Virus record (IMG/VR): IMGVR_UViG_3300024258_000612
Coordinates: 1 to 52,784 of that record
Source of the DNA: a virus
Length of the DNA: 52,784 nt
Strand: one strand, 5' to 3'
The stretch's first letter is position 1. Every line of letters starts with the position of its first letter. The notes under the pieces are model-generated. The model was not told the origin of the DNA and did not search any database. It worked only from the letters and a program-made list of their open reading frames with translations. A program made the translations under genes and the position numbers. Shown here one piece after another: positions 24,099-32,190 of the stretch.

Positions 24099-25111
24099 TA
24101 ACAACAGCACAGAAAGGAACTATAAAGCCCTATCATACTTTCGAAGTAGTCAACCAACTAGAGTCCCCCGGAGTAGATGCCGACTATATGGTATTCTGGC
24201 GCATAACAGAGTCATGTAATTTAGATTGCGACTATTGTCATTGGTATGATAAAGGCGCTGCCCCCGAGACCTTTCAAGATCTAAAGACTATTGTTGATGA
24301 ACTATTCGAGTTCTTTAAGCATGAAAACATTAATAGTGTTTTATTCTACTACCATGGAGGCGAGCCGACTAGAATCTCGTTCCTAGATAAAATCATAGAC
24401 TACATAACTGAAACAGGAATAAAGCAGGGGTTGAAGATATTTAACGAACTTCAAACTAATCTAATATGTAATCAAAAGACTATAGCCAACTTGATACCCA
24501 AGGTAGACTTGTTAAATATATCTCCGCATTATTCACAATACATTGGCAAGCCTCAGCTTAAAGATGTATTTGAGAAGAACATGAAGTACATAATGGATAA
24601 CAATATATCAATACATAACTTTGATATTATGCTGGAAGACCTTAGTGAAGAGCACACTAAAAAGTTTAAAGTTTGGATATCAAAGTACCTCAAGTACGAG
24701 CACCTAATCAACTCTGAAATGATTTATAACTACTGGCGGGTAGATAATAACGCAGAGTTAAAAGACATATATAAAGAGTTCTATGATGAGTTCAATATTA
24801 CTAGGCAAACCTACCGGGTGGACGGGGTACTATACGATACTAATGAATTATTTGGTAAAGGACTAAATGCCGTGGGTATGAGGTGCGAGGCAGGTCAAAA
24901 GAGTATTATGTTACTTGGGAGCGGCAATGTATTTGTATGTGGTAGACCTATGACGGACTTTCTAAATAAGTTACCAGACTCTGACCCCTATACTAATATA
25001 CTAACGGATAAGCACGCTAAAACGAAGTTATCAGTGCTTTACAAATTTGGTACGGTATGTGATAGTGACGAGTGTGGGGGAGAGTATTACCTAAAGAAGG
25101 TTATAACATGA
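24095..25111 (+). CDS. Radical SAM protein, third of the plus-strand set
   Basis: A 338-residue protein with C41, C45 and C48 (CNLDCDYC) and YHGGEPT as SAM-binding signature. The C-terminal Cys set is distinct from the other two: RCEAGQKSIM, FVCGRPM and CDSDECGG. The spacing CEAGQ then about 15 residues then C resembles the SPASM start seen in peptide-modifying maturases. It overlaps both neighbours by 4 bases (ATGA). Three consecutive radical-SAM genes suggest either sequential steps or multiple substrates. Confidence 0.85.
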   Translation: MITTAQKGTIKPYHTFEVVNQLESPGVDADYMVFWRITESCNLDCDYCHWYDKGAAPETFQDLKTIVDELFEFFKHENINSVLFYYHGGEPTRISFLDKIIDYITETGIKQGLKIFNELQTNLICNQKTIANLIPKVDLLNISPHYSQYIGKPQLKDVFEKNMKYIMDNNISIHNFDIMLEDLSEEHTKKFKVWISKYLKYEHLINSEMIYNYWRVDNNAELKDIYKEFYDEFNITRQTYRVDGVLYDTNELFGKGLNAVGMRCEAGQKSIMLLGSGNVFVCGRPMTDFLNKLPDSDPYTNILTDKHAKTKLSVLYKFGTVCDSDECGGEYYLKKVIT

Positions 25112-25776
25112 AGAATATAGTAAAACAACTAATTGAGTATTCATACGCCAATAACTTAAGCCACATCCCTTCGGCTTTATCTATGCTATCGTATCTGGAG
25201 GAACTATTTGAGAAAAAGTTAGTCACTAAAGAGGACTTTATAGTTATTGGGAAGCCCTTTGGGTCCCAGGCTTACTATCTATTGTGGGAGAAGTATTGGG
25301 GGTTGAAAATAGAAGGGCTATCTGCAGGGGTTAAGCACGATGAAATAGACTTCGTTGATTATTCGGAGGAGACTATAGGCAATGCACTAGGTGTTGGGTG
25401 CGGTATAGCGATGACTACTGATAAACTAGTTTGGGTCAATATTACAGATGCTACTCTTCAGATGGGTAATACGTTAGAAGCTATTCAGTTTATAGGGCAA
25501 ATGCAGCTAAAGAATATTGCACTAACTATTGATTATAATAACTCACAAGTATTGGGGTCCACTAGTGATATTATAGATGTTGACCCTGTTATACAGATGT
25601 TTAAGGCGTACAACTGGCATGTTGAACACGACTTAAGTAATTTTGGAATGACCGTCCGACCCAGAGTATACGTACTAAAGACAACTAAAGGGGATGGAAT
25701 TCCTGTTATGGAAGACAATATTAAAGAATGGCATTATAAGGTACTAAATGAGAAAGACTTTAAACAAATTTATTAG
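25108..25776 (+). CDS. Transketolase-like, N-terminal (thiamine diphosphate) subunit
   Basis: A 222-residue protein equivalent to the first domain of transketolase. It has EETIGNALGVGCGIAM, the metal/diphosphate loop WVNITDATLQMGNTLEA, then DYNNSQ and KTTKGDGIPVMED. The start at ATG 25108 overlaps the preceding stop. The pyrimidine-binding half is encoded by the next gene, with a 29-base overlap. Split transketolases in surface-sugar clusters can serve unusual sugar synthesis. Here the neighbours argue for sugar building rather than the pentose-phosphate pathway, but this is inferred. Confidence 0.85.
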   Translation: MKNIVKQLIEYSYANNLSHIPSALSMLSYLEELFEKKLVTKEDFIVIGKPFGSQAYYLLWEKYWGLKIEGLSAGVKHDEIDFVDYSEETIGNALGVGCGIAMTTDKLVWVNITDATLQMGNTLEAIQFIGQMQLKNIALTIDYNNSQVLGSTSDIIDVDPVIQMFKAYNWHVEHDLSNFGMTVRPRVYVLKTTKGDGIPVMEDNIKEWHYKVLNEKDFKQIY

Positions 25777-26212
25777 GCGTAACCCAGACATCATATTACT
25801 TCATTGTGATATGTGGGGGTTTGATTGCCCCTCTATAAACATGGGAATACAAGAACCTAATATGGTTAATGTAGCTGCAGGTCTGGCATCACAAGGTAAG
25901 AAAGTTGTTGTATACGGCGTTGCTGGCTTTGTGTTGTATAAAGCCTACGAACAAATGAAATTGAATGTCAAGGGCTGGGCTGAGAACTATGGTTCTATTG
26001 TATTTGTTAATGCGGGAAGAAATGGTTGTTACTCTGTATGTGGCAGAGGGCACTTAGTAGAAGATGACCAAGACTTATGTAAGGCTTTAGACTTAGACTT
26101 GTACACCCCAGAAACTAGAAAAGAATTTCTAAGGTGCGTTAAAGAAGGTCTACAAACTAAAGGCTCCAGATTTATTAGACTAGGTAATGATGGCGAAGTA
26201 TGGACAGAGTAG
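25748..26212 (+). CDS. Transketolase-like, C-terminal (pyrimidine-binding) subunit
   Basis: A 154-residue partner. GIQEPNMVNVAAGLA carries the catalytic glutamate that activates thiamine diphosphate, and VVVYGVAGFV follows as the next core strand. It lacks the third domain of full transketolase. The full two-subunit enzyme would be formed with the protein encoded just upstream. Its last 13 bases overlap the epimerase gene. Confidence 0.82.
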   Translation: MRKTLNKFIRRNPDIILLHCDMWGFDCPSINMGIQEPNMVNVAAGLASQGKKVVVYGVAGFVLYKAYEQMKLNVKGWAENYGSIVFVNAGRNGCYSVCGRGHLVEDDQDLCKALDLDLYTPETRKEFLRCVKEGLQTKGSRFIRLGNDGEVWTE

Positions 26213-26817
26213 TAGTTACTGGAGCTAGTGGATTTATAGGATCTCATCTGGTTGCCAACTTGAAAAAGCAGCATGAAGTTATAGAGGTGCAATACCCTTA
26301 CCCAGAGGTGAAAGATTGTACACGAGTGTATCATTTGGCTGCGCCGGCGACCACAGAGTTCATTACTCAAAACCCTTTACAGGTACTGGACTACATTGTA
26401 GCATGGACGAAATCTGCTATGAAAATAAACCCCGAAGCTCTCTTTATAAATATAAGCAGTATGGGAGCAGAAAACACAAGGGGTGAAGAAGAACAGGCTT
26501 GTTATAATACAGCAAAAAGATATATGGAGCTATATATTAAGTATTCTAATATAAGAGGGGTGAACTACAGGCTTCCTGCAGTGTATGGGGAGGGTATGCA
26601 CTCTGACTATTATATTAAGAGATGTATCGATGGAACCGCTACCGAGCCTATAGAAGACAAGGAATACTTTATTACTCATATAGATGAGGTAGTAGATGCT
26701 TTAGTAGCAGTAAGAAACTTACAAATAACAGAAACAACAATAAAGGAGATATATGAATTATTTACTACTGGGAGGCGCGGGATTCATTGGAACCCATTTA
26801 GCCAAGAATTTAATTGA
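26200..26817 (+). CDS. Short SDR epimerase/dehydratase-like protein
   Basis: A 205-residue extended-SDR protein: GASGFIG at 8-14 binds NAD(P), ISSMGAE holds the Ser, and CYNTAKRY supplies the Tyr-Lys pair. It is about 100 residues shorter than usual, so the sugar-binding half is reduced. The 3' end overlaps the next gene by 65 bases, and the last 20 residues appear unrelated to the family; the tail may be accidental, created by a shifted stop. It may act as a regulatory or narrow-substrate form next to the full-length enzyme. Confidence 0.75.
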   Translation: MDRVVVTGASGFIGSHLVANLKKQHEVIEVQYPYPEVKDCTRVYHLAAPATTEFITQNPLQVLDYIVAWTKSAMKINPEALFINISSMGAENTRGEEEQACYNTAKRYMELYIKYSNIRGVNYRLPAVYGEGMHSDYYIKRCIDGTATEPIEDKEYFITHIDEVVDALVAVRNLQITETTIKEIYELFTTGRRGIHWNPFSQEFN

Positions 26818-27640
26818 AGAAGGACACAGCGTTACAATAGTAGACTCTCTGAGTACCTCAGAAGTACCAGACTACGGGGCAGTTTTCCTTAAAGGGGATG
26901 TATCCACAATGGATTTAAACGCTCAAATGGAAGAAGCTGATATAGTGTACTACCTAGCAGGTTCTGTAGGAGTGGAACATATTGACAAAAACCCTTCAAG
27001 TACTCTATTTAATAATATTAGTATAATGAGTAAGCTTATACCCTTATTTGAGAAACACCAAAAGAAAGTTATCTTTTCCTCCACTTCAGAAGTATACGGC
27101 GAAGGCCCTACGTTTAAAGAGAGTGACCACTTAAGTATTGGATCTCCTGATAAACTTAGATGGGGGTATGCATGTGCTAAACTTATGACAGAGTTCATGA
27201 TCAAGGCCTCTACGTTCCCTTCTGTCATTATTAGATTCTTTAATGTGGTAGGCCCGGGGCAGTCTGGAGAGTACGGAATGGTACTTCCTAGGTTTATTTC
27301 AGCAGTAAACACAGATAAGAGTATAGTAGTATACGGGGATGGTAAGCAAGTAAGATCGTTTTGCCACGTTAAAGATGCCGTAGTGGCCCTAAGACTTTTA
27401 GAGGGTGAAGAAGGTACGTATAATGTAGGAAATGACTCCCCTACTACTATAGTAGATTTAGCTATTAGTGTAATTCAAACTGCTAAAGTGAAGTGTAGAG
27501 TGGAGTTTAGAAAGTACGAACAGGACTTCTCAGACCAACACGGAGATATAATGAACAGAGTCCCCGATATAAGTAAACTAAGAAAGCTAGGGTATGAGCC
27601 CCAGTATAATTTAATGGATATAATTAAGGATATGTTATGA
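26753..27640 (+). CDS. NAD-dependent nucleotide-sugar epimerase/dehydratase
   Basis: A 295-residue extended SDR of the UDP-glucose 4-epimerase type. It has GGAGFIG at 7-13, SSTSEVYGE (active Ser/Thr near 110), WGYACAKLM with Y139 and K143, and the substrate loop FFNVVGPGQ. It uses the strong AAGGAG before ATG 26753. It overlaps the deacetylase by 4 bases. The sugar acted on is not predictable. Confidence 0.88.
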   Translation: MNYLLLGGAGFIGTHLAKNLIEEGHSVTIVDSLSTSEVPDYGAVFLKGDVSTMDLNAQMEEADIVYYLAGSVGVEHIDKNPSSTLFNNISIMSKLIPLFEKHQKKVIFSSTSEVYGEGPTFKESDHLSIGSPDKLRWGYACAKLMTEFMIKASTFPSVIIRFFNVVGPGQSGEYGMVLPRFISAVNTDKSIVVYGDGKQVRSFCHVKDAVVALRLLEGEEGTYNVGNDSPTTIVDLAISVIQTAKVKCRVEFRKYEQDFSDQHGDIMNRVPDISKLRKLGYEPQYNLMDIIKDML

Positions 27641-28284
27641 AGATACTATTTATTTTTGCCCACCCAGATGATGAGGCGTATGGCCCAGCAGGAACAATAC
27701 ACAAACTAGCTAATGCAGGTCACAGTGTTACAGTGGTTTCTATGTGTAAAGGTGATCGCCCTGGGTCAGAAGAAGTATCTACAGGGCGAATGGCTGGATT
27801 TGAAAAGAGTTGTATGGCGCTAGGGGCGGCTCCAATCATATTCTTAGGCAGTGATTGCAAGTTAGAGTATTGTGACACTCTCAAACAGATTGAAGAAGTT
27901 GTTAATGATTTAGAACCTGAGGTTGTATACACCCATAGTATATCTGATATACACAAAGACCATAGGTTAGTTGCTGAATGTGTTATGGTAGCGACCAGAC
28001 CTAAACCAGGCTCTTCGATTAAAGAATTGTATATGTGTGAGCTACCGTCTTCTACCGACTGGGCGTTTGGCCAGCTAGGAGGGTCATTTGTACCTAATAC
28101 GTATGTAGATGTGAGTATGGAGATATATAAGAAACAGCAGGTGATGGGGTACTACACAACTGAGACGTACGATTACCCTGACGCTAGATCCATTGAAAGT
28201 ATGGAAAGTTTAGCTATGTACCGAGGTAAGCAAGTTGGTATGCACAGAGCGGAAGCTTTCAAACAAATTTTCAAACTAGTCTAA
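27637..28284 (+). CDS. PIG-L/LmbE-type N-acetyl-sugar deacetylase
   Basis: A 215-residue zinc-dependent deacetylase. AHPDDE at 8-13 and HKDH at 106-109 supply the zinc ligands and base of the LmbE/PIG-L family, which remove N-acetyl groups from GlcNAc-containing substrates. It is the last gene of the plus-strand operon. It overlaps the convergent minus-strand gene by 9 bases, with no terminator visible between them. Confidence 0.9.
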   Translation: MKILFIFAHPDDEAYGPAGTIHKLANAGHSVTVVSMCKGDRPGSEEVSTGRMAGFEKSCMALGAAPIIFLGSDCKLEYCDTLKQIEEVVNDLEPEVVYTHSISDIHKDHRLVAECVMVATRPKPGSSIKELYMCELPSSTDWAFGQLGGSFVPNTYVDVSMEIYKKQQVMGYYTTETYDYPDARSIESMESLAMYRGKQVGMHRAEAFKQIFKLV

Positions 28285-29304
28285 TACAGGACTCCCTATC
28301 ATATTACTTCTACAGTAATGTATAGGGTCTCCAATCTTCTCTCCCTCTTCTGGGAACACAGGCATTTCTTGCCCCTTCTCCACTCCATCACATATATAAA
28401 AGTGTTTACAAGTTATGCATGTCAAAGGCTTCTGGTAAGAGGAGGCTCTTTGCAGCTCTGCTGTACTATACAAGTCTTTAAGGTTATCCTTAGTAAGTAC
28501 AATACCTCTATCATCTTGGGCGTAGTAGGCAATATTCCAATCATACAAATCAAAAGGTAATTGCATGTACCCTATCACATACTTTTCGTACCCTTTCATA
28601 TAGCACATAGGTATGTACCTAACATTTACGTACCTAATTGACGCTATCTCATCTAAATAGTTGTGAAGATACTTGGACATATCTCCATAGTCTATAGTGG
28701 TCTTTTCGTGCCTATTATCTCCCCAGTAATTAACAACAATAAAGTTTAACTGTAAGGGTCTAAGAGACTCTAAAACTTTTGTATCAATGCACTTGTAGTT
28801 CTCAAAAGATACAGTACAGTTTATTCTAACAACTATACCTAGTTGATGCGCGTTCTCTATTGCTTGTACGATTTTCTTAAAAGAGCCTTTACGCTCTGTT
28901 ATCTTGTCATGAATTTCGGCAGTTTGCCCATGTACAGAAAATAGAATCTCTCTAAGACCTGCATCTTGTGATTTCTTAAGGAAGTCTATATTTGCAAACT
29001 TTCCCCCGTGGGACACACAAGATAAGTAGTCGAACCTCTTATTTGCGTACTCTAATATGTTGAACCAGTTGGGTTCAACAGAGCTCTCTCCCCCTGAGAA
29101 ATCTAAGGAAGTCATTCCGTACTCTTTTGCATAATCTATTTGAGAAAATATCTCCTCTAGAGGTCTTCTCTCCGATAGCTGTAACTTGTAGTAGCAAAAA
29201 TTGCACTTGTAGTTACAAAAAGGGCCCGTGTCTATACGAGCCCTTTTACATATGGTGTCAGATATTACGTCTACTTTCTTTGCAGACATCAGCGATAGGC
29301 TCAT
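28276..29304 (-). CDS. Radical SAM protein, minus strand
   Basis: A 342-residue radical-SAM enzyme. C30, C34 and C37 form CNYKCNFC. FSGGESS replaces the common GGEP. TFK-type substrate loops are not obvious. The C-terminus has CITCKHFYIC and a last YC, suggesting a twitch or SPASM auxiliary cluster. It is the last gene of the minus-strand tail operon, overlapping the previous gene by 4 bases. Its C-terminus and GGES loop differ from the plus-strand set, so it is not a recent copy. Confidence 0.85.
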   Translation of the reverse strand: MSLSLMSAKKVDVISDTICKRARIDTGPFCNYKCNFCYYKLQLSERRPLEEIFSQIDYAKEYGMTSLDFSGGESSVEPNWFNILEYANKRFDYLSCVSHGGKFANIDFLKKSQDAGLREILFSVHGQTAEIHDKITERKGSFKKIVQAIENAHQLGIVVRINCTVSFENYKCIDTKVLESLRPLQLNFIVVNYWGDNRHEKTTIDYGDMSKYLHNYLDEIASIRYVNVRYIPMCYMKGYEKYVIGYMQLPFDLYDWNIAYYAQDDRGIVLTKDNLKDLYSTAELQRASSYQKPLTCITCKHFYICDGVEKGQEMPVFPEEGEKIGDPIHYCRSNMIGSPVLD

Positions 29305-30179
29305 GCTAGCTCCTTTATAAGGGTTAATAAATAATCAGAGGAGGTCAACTCTAAAGACCCAAAATCGTTTTCTATATCATACTTACGGGCATTTAAGCCG
29401 GCATCTTCATAATCAATCTTATAGTAGTGAACTGGTATATTATAGTAAGCACACTCCGCTATTAATCTAGGGGAGCAATCCATTCTAGAAATACTAGAAA
29501 TACTAGCCCCGGGGCAGAACACTGGGGTGTAAATGTAAGCATTGATCTGATTTATAAGGTTGGGAATAGGTTTATCGGTACAAGTGATGTAGCTGTCAAA
29601 CCCGTAAGCGCTTTTTACTTCTTCGATATCATACCTTCTACAATTCTGCGTTAAATATAAGAACGCAGAAGTACCTGGGGATGTTTTGGGCTTTAAAGCA
29701 CTGAACAAAAGTTTCTTCTTGTAATCAATAGTATTGAGTAAGGGTTTATCCGTGTATACCCTATTATCCTGTAGTAAGTATACGTTGTCTCTGTTTTTTA
29801 AAGAGTCAAAGGAATCAATCTTACCGCATCTAAATATTATTAGGTTTTTACAAAATATAAATCCGCCCATACTGAAGAGCATAGAGGCGGACCCGTCTGT
29901 TATTATAACCGTTTGATGAGGTGCTTGTAATATTTTTACGCCCTCTGCTACTAGTATATCTTCTTCAGCGGGTAAGATGCTATACTTGTCCCTTGCTAGA
30001 TTTAGTAGTTCTTCTTTTGAAGTACCATCCCCTAGGAATATGGCTACCTTATAGAACTTGCTAAGAAATAAATAGTAGTCTAAGACCTCGAAAGAATGCC
30101 CAGATATCTTACCATGTGTTACCTTGTACCAGGAGTATGAAATTACTATATCATATTCTTCTGGCACCTTGTATATCAT
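29301..30179 (-). CDS. Hypothetical protein, possible GT-B glycosyltransferase-like
   Basis: A 292-residue protein with no sure family. It has an alternating Rossmann-like pattern, and the segment SPRLIAECAYYNIPVHYY resembles the donor-binding loop of GT-B glycosyltransferases, where a Glu sits in a SRLIAEA-like motif. It begins with a typical alpha/beta N-terminus (EYDIVISYSW). It sits between a polysaccharide deacetylase and a radical-SAM gene with 4-base overlaps at both ends, consistent with sugar or virion modification. The assignment is a weak inference. Confidence 0.4.
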   Translation of the reverse strand: MIYKVPEEYDIVISYSWYKVTHGKISGHSFEVLDYYLFLSKFYKVAIFLGDGTSKEELLNLARDKYSILPAEEDILVAEGVKILQAPHQTVIITDGSASMLFSMGGFIFCKNLIIFRCGKIDSFDSLKNRDNVYLLQDNRVYTDKPLLNTIDYKKKLLFSALKPKTSPGTSAFLYLTQNCRRYDIEEVKSAYGFDSYITCTDKPIPNLINQINAYIYTPVFCPGASISSISRMDCSPRLIAECAYYNIPVHYYKIDYEDAGLNARKYDIENDFGSLELTSSDYLLTLIKELA

Positions 30180-30766
30180 AGTAGGTCTTCTACGTCAATC
30201 CTCTCACTACCGAATGTGTTGGGTATCTTGTACAGTTTTTTAACTACAGCAGTGTACAACTCGTTGTACGTATTGTTGTAAGGGAAGCAAAAGTAGTTAA
30301 TCTTCTGCTTTAACTCCTTATCAAACCACTCTACCATTTTAGCAGTATCTTCCTTCATAAAGTTAAACTTGTAACTTAGAGCACTATGGAGAGGATACGC
30401 TTCTTCTTCTAGTATTTTTTCTTTAAAATGAGAAAAGGAATGACCCCCAATAATAGTATTAGGAAGGGACTTCAGATGCTTTATCTGCTTAATGTTCATG
30501 AAAGCATTGCCCCTGCCTGCCTCGAAAAACTGTAGGTGTGCTTCCGTACTAGAGGAGCTCTCGGCTTGAGGGGTACCGTTCTCTGTATGTAAAATCCCTG
30601 GAGAAATAAAGTATACTTTTGTAGTGGGTATACTATTAAAATGCTCCCAATGTACGTACTGACTATATAGACCATCGTCAAACGTTATAAGGTACTCTGC
30701 GAGCGTCTCTTTAGGGATCGCTAGGATCTCGGGGGTTACCTCATGAATACATAAAACCTTTGCCAT
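30176..30766 (-). CDS. NodB-like polysaccharide deacetylase
   Basis: A 196-residue carbohydrate esterase 4 fold. It has TFDD at 28-31 (metal Asp), HSFSH at 109-113 (HxxxH metal motif) and the later FCFPYNN, the substrate-groove motif. It would remove acetyl groups from a GlcNAc polymer or sugar. There is no signal peptide, so it acts inside the cell or in the virion. The gene is embedded between tail and radical-SAM genes, and a second, unrelated deacetylase (PIG-L type) is on the opposite arm. Confidence 0.85.
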   Translation of the reverse strand: MAKVLCIHEVTPEILAIPKETLAEYLITFDDGLYSQYVHWEHFNSIPTTKVYFISPGILHTENGTPQAESSSSTEAHLQFFEAGRGNAFMNIKQIKHLKSLPNTIIGGHSFSHFKEKILEEEAYPLHSALSYKFNFMKEDTAKMVEWFDKELKQKINYFCFPYNNTYNELYTAVVKKLYKIPNTFGSERIDVEDLL

Positions 30767-30767
30767 T

Positions 30768-31376
30768 TTAACTACCTATACTAAAGAATTGGGTTCTTAA
30801 AGTCTCGACTTCCTCTTCAGTCTCTGAGGCAAGTACCGCTGTTTTAAAAATTTTATACTGCTCCCATAGGAATCTTTTAGCGGATAGTTGGTCCTTAGCC
30901 TCTAAATACTCTTCCAGTTGTTGGATTAATGCAGTGTTACCTGTATTAAGAATAGCCAAGTAGTTCTCCTCCCTATTAGCATCGGTGATATTATACCCAG
31001 CATCTTGCAACACGTTATTACCCTCCATATAGTTGAATAAAACGACTACGTTAAGAGTAGTAAACCTTTGATACATTCTTGTGCGTGCGGAAGATATAGC
31101 ACTATTGCGCACCCTCTCTATTCCCTCGGTGCTTTCTGTAATTTGCAGGTCTCCAGGTTGCAACTCTGGGCCACTTAAGTCCGTAGACTTAGGTATTACC
31201 ACGGTATGTCCGTCCTCTAACATTTGTTGCAAGATATCTGCCGTTACTGCAGATAGTCTCATATAAAAACCTCCTGCAGTATCTAAAAATTGAGTGTCGC
31301 TTACTACAACACCCGTCAACTGCCACTCTGTGCCAATATCTTCTATACTAGCTACTTCATATACTCTACTTGCCAT
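30768..31376 (-). CDS. Hypothetical protein downstream of the Cys-rich tail protein
   Basis: A 202-residue protein. The first 95 residues are probably beta-rich, and the rest is helical and charged (EEYLEAKDQLSAKRFLWEQY). Its start overlaps the end of the Cys-rich tail gene by 11 bases, so expression is coupled to it. There is no signal peptide, membrane segment or catalytic motif. It is a candidate virion structural or chaperone protein by position. Confidence 0.5.
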   Translation of the reverse strand: MASRVYEVASIEDIGTEWQLTGVVVSDTQFLDTAGGFYMRLSAVTADILQQMLEDGHTVVIPKSTDLSGPELQPGDLQITESTEGIERVRNSAISSARTRMYQRFTTLNVVVLFNYMEGNNVLQDAGYNITDANREENYLAILNTGNTALIQQLEEYLEAKDQLSAKRFLWEQYKIFKTAVLASETEEEVETLRTQFFSIGS

Positions 31377-32190
31377 TGTTTAGTTTCTCCGATAATTCTT
31401 TTACTGCGTTTATTAAAATTGGTACAAGCTCTATATAGCTAACCATTAATTTACCATTTTTGTCCTCTGATACTAAGACGTCATCATTTAATTCTTGGGC
31501 CATAACACCGTAGTGCTTAGCCTCTTTGTCCCACAGGTATTGGAACTTATATGTATCAATATTATTAAGGTAATCTAGTCCTAAATTTAAAGGTTCTATA
31601 TCTCTTTTGAGGGTAATATCACTATAATTACATCTACAGTCTGTGTTACAGGTACATACAGAGTTACAGGCACAATCTGAGTTACAAATACAGTCCCCTT
31701 CTAGTGCTCTGATTCTGTTCCTCAGAGAAGTTACTACTGAAGCAGCAACAGCCGTCCCGTCCCCGGGTATCCCAGTGTTGCCTCCCATCCTGTTTAAGGC
31801 AGAGTTCACATTAGAGAAGTGGGCGTTGTCTATAGCAGATCCGGCGCTTACATTAGAGCCCGGCACACTAGTAGTATACGAAAAGTCCTTATGAGTATTC
31901 CTACTAGTGAGTTCCTCAGATATAGCAGTTCTTAACTGATTTACGTGATAGTCTCTAATAGACCACCCAGCTGCAAGGCTTCCATCTGAAAACCCTGTCT
32001 TATTTCCTGTGCAGGTACTTCTATGCCCTGCACAAGATGCTAGCCCTACAGGTACGCCTTCAGTATGTGCACTACAAATACCCGTACTTTCCCCTTCTGT
32101 AGCCCCTGAATAATTGTATGTAACAGTTGAACCTTGCGCATTAGTGTACGTGAAGCTCTGCCCTGAGGTTAAAGTCTTAGTATACGCCAT
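31366..32190 (-). CDS. Tail protein with CxCN hexapeptide repeats and S74-type chaperone domain
   Basis: A 274-residue tail-fibre-type protein. Residues 1-165 are Ser/Thr/Gly-rich, with scattered Cys (39, 53, 60). Residues 167-190 are four exact-period repeats, CICNSD-CACNSV-CTCNTD and CRCNYS, with eight Cys at 167/169, 173/175, 179/181 and 185/187. Immediately after comes SDITLKRDIEPL and YGVMAQEL, the S74-peptidase intramolecular chaperone that trimerises fibres and then cleaves itself off just before or around this site. The gene overlaps the upstream SPASM radical-SAM gene by 14 bases. Such regularly spaced Cys may be metal ligands, disulfide staples or a substrate for the neighbouring enzyme. 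Confidence 0.82.
   Translation of the reverse strand: MAYTKTLTSGQSFTYTNAQGSTVTYNYSGATEGESTGICSAHTEGVPVGLASCAGHRSTCTGNKTGFSDGSLAAGWSIRDYHVNQLRTAISEELTSRNTHKDFSYTTSVPGSNVSAGSAIDNAHFSNVNSALNRMGGNTGIPGDGTAVAASVVTSLRNRIRALEGDCICNSDCACNSVCTCNTDCRCNYSDITLKRDIEPLNLGLDYLNNIDTYKFQYLWDKEAKHYGVMAQELNDDVLVSEDKNGKLMVSYIELVPILINAVKELSEKLNNGK
31621..31692 (-). repeat. Four tandem hexapeptide repeats CxCN[ST/Y]x
   Basis: Codons for residues 167-190 of the tail protein. The period is 18 bases, four copies, each C-x-C-N-(S,T,Y)-x. The codons vary between copies (for example TGT and TGC), so selection is at protein level and not recent slippage. Confidence 0.9.

Noticed and set aside
28318-28560. Plus-strand 80-residue frame
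   Set aside because: It lies wholly inside the minus-strand radical-SAM gene, whose Cys motifs and overlaps are clear; no motif or ribosome site of its own.
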